6,828 bases of DNA from Bordetella parapertussis (lineage in GTDB: Bacteria > Pseudomonadota > Gammaproteobacteria > Burkholderiales > Burkholderiaceae): contig CAMDLJ010000143.1 in NCBI GenBank assembly GCA_945901665.1, positions 1 through 6,828 of the forward strand, written 5' to 3'. The translations under genes were made by a program, and so were the position numbers. Position 1 is the first letter of the stretch; each line of letters starts with the position of its first letter. The notes under the pieces are model-generated. The model saw only the letters and a program-made list of their open reading frames with translations, searched no databases and was not told where the DNA came from. Of the stretch, positions 3,512-6,828 are shown piece by piece.

Positions 3512-6412
3512 ATGCAACTCGCAGAGACATCGCTCGCAGTCCAACGCCAAAGCAGTCCGTCCTCAGCCCCTCAGCCCAACCAGTCCACTGCAAGCCTGCC
3601 GCTGAGCCACTACCAAATCATTCGCCGCAATGGCGCCGTGGTGCCCTTTGAGCCCACCAAGATCGCCGTTGCATTGATGAAGGCCTTTTTGGCGGTGCAT
3701 GGCACCCAAGGTGCTGCATCGGCCAGCGTTCGCGAAACCGTCGATGGCTTGACCCAAGCGGTGGTGCGTGCCCTGATGCGCTCGCGACCGGGCGGCGGCA
3801 CCTTTCATATTGAAGACGTGCAAGACCAAGTCGAGCTGGGCTTGATGCGCAGCGGCCACCACGAAGTTGCACGCGCTTATGTGCTCTACCGCGAGCGCCG
3901 CTCCAGCGAGCGCGCTGCGCAGCAAGAGAAAGCCGCCCCTGGCATGCCATCTTTGCATGTGACCGACAACGGACAGCGCGTAGCCCTGGACTTGCAGCGC
4001 ATGCAACAAATCATTGCTGCGGCTTGCCAAGGTTTGGGGCAAGACGTCAAACCCGAGCCGATCGTGGCCGAGACAATGCGCAACCTGTATGACGGCGTCC
4101 CCATCGAAGAGGTCTACAAAGCCGCCATCTTGGCCGCGCGCACCTTGATTGAAAAAGACCCCGACTACACCTATGCCACGGCCCGCTTGTTGATGCACAC
4201 CATCGCCAAAGAGGTTTTTGGTGCCGAGGTCACCCAAGCGGAGATGGGGCAACACTATCAAGAATGCTTCCCCGCCCTGATCAAAAAAGGCGTCGACAAC
4301 GACTTGCTGGACCCGCGCATGGGGCAATTTGACTTGCCTCGCTTGGCCGCGGCACTCAAGGCTGAGCGCGATCTGCAGTTTGACTACCTCGGCCTGCAAA
4401 CCCTGTATGACCGTTATTTCTTGCACGTGCGCAAAACCCGCATCGAGCTGCCGCAGTCCTTTTTCATGCGGGTGGCCATGGGCCTGTCCCTCAACGAGAT
4501 CGACCGCGAAGCGCGCGCCATCGAGTTCTACGAGGTGCTGTCGTCCTTTGACTTCATGTCCAGCACGCCCACCTTGTTCAACAGCGGCACCTTGCGCTCA
4601 CAGCTGTCGAGCTGCTACCTGACCACCGTGCCCGACGATTTGGACGGTATTTACGAGTCCATCAAAGAGAACGCCTTGCTGTCCAAGTTTGCCGGCGGCC
4701 TGGGCAACGACTGGACCCGTGTGCGCGCCTTGGGTTCGCACATCAAGGGCACCAACGGCGAGTCGCAAGGCGTGGTTCCTTTCCTCAAAGTGGTCAATGA
4801 CACGGCAGTCGCTGTGAACCAAGGCGGCAAGCGCAAGGGCGCCGTGTGCACTTATTTGGAAACCTGGCACCTCGACATTGAAGAGTTTTTGGAGCTGCGC
4901 AAAAACACCGGCGACGATCGCCGCCGCACCCACGACATGAACACCGCCAATTGGATTCCCGATTTGTTCATGCGACGGGTGATGGAAAAAGGCGACTGGA
5001 CCCTTTTCTCCCCCTCCGATGTGCCCGACCTGCATGACTTGTTTGGCGCCGCTTTCGAAAAGGCCTATGTGGCCTATGAGGCCCGCGCTGAACGCGGCGA
5101 CATCAAACCCAGCCGCAAAGTGCCTGCCGCCGATCTTTGGCGCAAGATGCTCACCATGTTGTTTGAGACCGGGCACCCTTGGATCACCTTCAAAGACGCC
5201 TGTAATGTGCGGTCGCCCCAGCAGCACGCGGGTGTGGTCCATTCGTCCAATTTGTGCACCGAGATCACCCTCAATACCAGCGACACCGAAACCGCGGTGT
5301 GCAATTTGGGTTCGATCAACCTGCTGCAACACCTCAGCAACGGTCAAGTCGACCATGACAAGCTCAAGCGCACCATTGGCACGGCCATGCGCATGCTCGA
5401 CAACGTGATCGACATCAACTATTACGCGGTGAAAAAGGCGCGTGACTCGAATCTGCGCCACCGCCCAGTCGGCCTGGGCGTCATGTCTTTTCAAGACAGC
5501 CTGTACGCTTTGCGCATTCCCTACGGCTCGCAAGCTGCAGTGGAGTTTGCAGACACCTCCATGGAAGCTATTTGCTACTACGCCTATTGGGCCTCCACTG
5601 AGTTGGCCCGTGAGCGTGGCAAGTACTCTAGCTTCAAAGGCTCGCTGTGGGACCAAGGCGTTTTGCCCCCCGACACCTTGGACATGTTGGCCAAAGAGCG
5701 CGGCGGCTATGTGGAAGTGGATCGCTCAGCAACCCTTGACTGGGACGCTTTGCGCCGCAAAATTGCCAGCGATGGCATGCGCAACTCCAACTGCGTGGCC
5801 ATTGCCCCCACCGCAACCATCTCCAACATCATTGGCGTGGACGCCTCCATCGAACCCAGCTTTGGTAACTTGTCGGTCAAGTCCAACCTCTCGGGTGAAT
5901 TCACCGTGATCAACGCCTACCTGGTGCGCGACCTCAAGCGCTTGGGTCTGTGGGACGACGTGATGGTGATGGACCTCAAACACTTTGACGGTTCGCTGCG
6001 CCCCATCGACCGGGTGCCGCAAGACATCAAGGCCCAGTATGCGACTGCTTTTGAGATTGAACCCCAATGGTTGGTTGAGGCCGCAGCACGGCGCCAAAAG
6101 TGGATCGACCAAGCCCAATCGCTCAACATCTACATGGCCGGCGCATCGGGCAAAAAGCTCGACGAGACCTATAAGTTGGCTTGGTTGCGTGGCCTGAAAA
6201 CCACCTACTATTTGCGCACCTCCAGTGCCACCCAAGCTGAAAAGTCCACGGTGCAATCGGGCAACCACAACGCCGTGTCCTCCTCACAAGGCACTGGCAT
6301 GAGCGCGATGGAAGCGGCGGCCGCTGCAGCGCGCGCTCAAATGAGCGACGTGCCCGCCACAGACATCAAGTTTTGTGGGGTCGATGACCCCACCTGCGAA
6401 GCTTGTCAGTGA
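3512..6412 (+). CDS. nrdA: Class I ribonucleotide reductase alpha (catalytic) subunit, with ATP-cone
   Basis: NrdA reduces ribonucleoside diphosphates to deoxyribonucleotides, using a radical delivered from NrdB. The 966-residue product starts with a Gln/Ser/Pro-rich tail (1-32). An ATP-cone follows at about 34-135 (YQIIRRNGAVVPFEPTKIA, then GTFHIEDVQDQVELGLM). A second cone-like helical region spans about 147-236 (VALDLQRMQQIIAAAC, ETMRNLYDGV, YTYATARLLM) and lacks the nucleotide-binding signature. The catalytic barrel has Cys368 (SSCYLTTV), NLCTE with Asn580, Cys582 and Glu584, Cys597 (AVCNLGSINL) and the radical-transfer pair Tyr899-Tyr900 (TTYYLRT). The C-terminus has an alanine-rich linker (934-941) and the redox pair CEAC (Cys962, Cys965). 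All catalytic residues are present. E. coli NrdA is about 761 residues; the excess comes mainly from the N-terminal regions. The double-cone layout matches my memory of P. aeruginosa NrdA (subclass NrdAz). It is transcribed from an NrdR-controlled promoter and followed after 132 bases by nrdB. Confidence 0.98.
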   Translation: MQLAETSLAVQRQSSPSSAPQPNQSTASLPLSHYQIIRRNGAVVPFEPTKIAVALMKAFLAVHGTQGAASASVRETVDGLTQAVVRALMRSRPGGGTFHIEDVQDQVELGLMRSGHHEVARAYVLYRERRSSERAAQQEKAAPGMPSLHVTDNGQRVALDLQRMQQIIAAACQGLGQDVKPEPIVAETMRNLYDGVPIEEVYKAAILAARTLIEKDPDYTYATARLLMHTIAKEVFGAEVTQAEMGQHYQECFPALIKKGVDNDLLDPRMGQFDLPRLAAALKAERDLQFDYLGLQTLYDRYFLHVRKTRIELPQSFFMRVAMGLSLNEIDREARAIEFYEVLSSFDFMSSTPTLFNSGTLRSQLSSCYLTTVPDDLDGIYESIKENALLSKFAGGLGNDWTRVRALGSHIKGTNGESQGVVPFLKVVNDTAVAVNQGGKRKGAVCTYLETWHLDIEEFLELRKNTGDDRRRTHDMNTANWIPDLFMRRVMEKGDWTLFSPSDVPDLHDLFGAAFEKAYVAYEARAERGDIKPSRKVPAADLWRKMLTMLFETGHPWITFKDACNVRSPQQHAGVVHSSNLCTEITLNTSDTETAVCNLGSINLLQHLSNGQVDHDKLKRTIGTAMRMLDNVIDINYYAVKKARDSNLRHRPVGLGVMSFQDSLYALRIPYGSQAAVEFADTSMEAICYYAYWASTELARERGKYSSFKGSLWDQGVLPPDTLDMLAKERGGYVEVDRSATLDWDALRRKIASDGMRNSNCVAIAPTATISNIIGVDASIEPSFGNLSVKSNLSGEFTVINAYLVRDLKRLGLWDDVMVMDLKHFDGSLRPIDRVPQDIKAQYATAFEIEPQWLVEAAARRQKWIDQAQSLNIYMAGASGKKLDETYKLAWLRGLKTTYYLRTSSATQAEKSTVQSGNHNAVSSSQGTGMSAMEAAAAAARAQMSDVPATDIKFCGVDDPTCEACQ
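6375..6393 (+). repeat. Strong stem-loop inside the 3' end of nrdA
   Basis: GTGGGGTC (6375-6382) pairs perfectly with GACCCCAC (6386-6393) around a GAT loop. It lies within the codons for the Gly-Val-Asp-Asp-Pro segment just before the C-terminal CEAC motif. A T5 tract begins 20 bases later, too far for a canonical terminator. It may fold in the message, but coding constraint could also explain part of it. Confidence 0.5.
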
Positions 6413-6422
6413 TTTTTAACAG

Positions 6423-6458
6423 ATTGCATCGAAGTCCGGCAACGTGCTCCGATGCAAT
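6423..6458 (+). repeat. Inverted repeat (9-bp stem) in the nrdA-nrdB spacer
   Basis: ATTGCATCG (6423-6431) pairs perfectly with CGATGCAAT (6450-6458) across an 18-base loop that can itself form GCA/TGC (6439-6441 with 6445-6447). It starts 11 bases after the nrdA stop. No T-run follows, so it reads as a message stability or processing element, or a protein site, rather than a terminator. The role is unknown. Confidence 0.6.
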
Positions 6459-6470
6459 TGAGCAACACCT

Positions 6471-6505
6471 TTCACGAACGAAGTGAACGAGTGCTTCCCT
6501 TTTTT
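6471..6505 (+). terminator. Weak stem(s) followed by T6 in the nrdA-nrdB spacer, possible attenuator
   Basis: TTCAC (6471-6475) pairs with GTGAA (6483-6487) around a seven-base loop. An alternative fold pairs GAAG (6480-6483) with CTTC (6494-6497). Six Ts follow at 6500-6505. The two folds share bases and are mutually exclusive. Only the second sits close enough to the T-run to act as a terminator, and its stem is weak. Partial termination between the subunit genes is possible but unproven. Confidence 0.25.
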
Positions 6506-6544
6506 AGCAACTGAACGCATAATTCATCGAATGGAAATCCTCCT

Positions 6545-6828
6545 ATGTTGACCTGGGACGAAGAAGTCAAGCCCTTAGCGCCATCGCCTCTTGCCAGCGG
6601 CCTCTCAGCCCGCTCAATGGATATCCCACCCCTGAACCATTCTGGCCTGAGCAGCGCACCAGCTGTATCGACCCACTTGCATGATGGCGCACCGATTCCG
6701 GTTGCTGCTACCACAGCACCTAAAACAAGTGCGCCGGCTCGACGTGTGGTTGCTGCTGACAAGCGCATCATCAACGGTCAGACCGATGTGAACCAGTTGG
6801 TGCCCTTCAAATACAAATGGGCCTGGGA
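6545..6828 (+). CDS. nrdB: Class I ribonucleotide reductase beta subunit (partial, N-terminus only)
   Basis: NrdB houses the metal cofactor that generates the radical used by NrdA. Only the first 94 codons are present; the frame is open at the window edge, so the metal-ligand motifs are not visible. The start MLTWDEEVKP is followed by an Ala/Pro/Ser/Thr-rich, probably disordered stretch (about 11-66). The recognisable family sequence RRVVAADKRIINGQTDVNQLVPFKYKWAW is at 66-94. E. coli NrdB lacks such an N-terminal extension, whereas I recall Pseudomonas and Burkholderiales NrdB starting with a similar MLSWDE peptide. GGAAA (6533-6537) seven bases before the ATG is the best ribosome-binding site. 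It follows nrdA by 132 bases on the same strand and is probably co-transcribed from the NrdR-controlled promoter; a CATAAT at 6518-6523 lacks a matching -35 element. Confidence 0.93.
   Translation, partial: MLTWDEEVKPLAPSPLASGLSARSMDIPPLNHSGLSSAPAVSTHLHDGAPIPVAATTAPKTSAPARRVVAADKRIINGQTDVNQLVPFKYKWAW

Noticed and set aside
3223..3651. 142-codon plus-strand frame across the nrdA promoter
   Set aside because: It spans the predicted promoter and NrdR boxes and runs into nrdA in the wrong frame; low-complexity Ser/Thr/Lys/Arg composition.
3563..4426. 287-codon minus-strand frame over the 5' part of nrdA
   Set aside because: Antisense to the ATP-cone region; no domain or motif recognised and no ribosome-binding evidence.
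4598..5656. 352-codon open frame on the minus strand inside nrdA
   Set aside because: It lies wholly antisense to well-identified NrdA coding sequence, shows no recognisable family features, and is expected from the G+C-rich codon pattern.
6495..6523. Separate promoter for nrdB using CATAAT at 6518-6523
   Set aside because: The -10 match is fair, but TTCCCT at the proper distance is a poor -35 element; not enough to call.
6472..6774. 100-codon minus-strand frame over the start of nrdB
   Set aside because: Antisense to the N-terminus of NrdB and its spacer; no motifs.

Overview
This window looks like ordinary core chromosome of a betaproteobacterium, most likely order Burkholderiales and probably Comamonadaceae-like. 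That placement rests on the G+C-rich coding style, the gene order (ffh divergent from a ypjD-type gene, then a PP0621-type small protein, ampD, nrdA, nrdB), and NrdA and NrdB proteins with the long N-terminal architecture I recall from Pseudomonas and Burkholderiales. It is inferred from recalled protein features, not from a search. I see no phage, insertion sequence, CRISPR array, tRNA or rRNA.

Layout. Positions 1-84 are a short downstream spacer, possibly with the last codons of a convergent gene. ffh (SRP GTPase) runs leftward from 1458 to 85. A roughly 90-base divergent spacer separates it from a rightward cluster of three tightly packed genes: a ypjD-type multi-pass membrane protein of the cytochrome c assembly family (1550-2365), a 73-residue membrane-anchored putative zinc-ribbon protein (2362-2583, sharing an ATGA overlap) and ampD (2587-3168). 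A 343-base intergenic region follows. It holds weak terminator-like structures, A-tracts and a convincing regulated promoter: TTGAAA, 17 bases, TATAGT, flanked and overlapped by two NrdR-type boxes 32 bases apart. This drives nrdA (3512-6412). A structured 132-base spacer leads to nrdB, whose first 94 codons are present before the window ends.

How the genes work together. NrdA and NrdB are the two subunits of class I ribonucleotide reductase, which makes deoxyribonucleotides. Control appears to be both transcriptional (NrdR boxes) and allosteric (an N-terminal ATP-cone followed by a second, degenerate cone-like region). Ffh delivers nascent membrane proteins to the translocon. AmpD recycles cell-wall muropeptides in the cytoplasm. 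The ypjD-type gene and the small zinc-ribbon gene have no firmly known role here; their packing with ampD suggests co-expression.

I did not find an evident new biological system. The points most worth checking are the NrdR/promoter arrangement, stem-loops around the nrdA-nrdB junction, the double-cone NrdA paired with an N-terminally extended NrdB, and the small zinc-ribbon protein inside the ypjD-ampD cluster.
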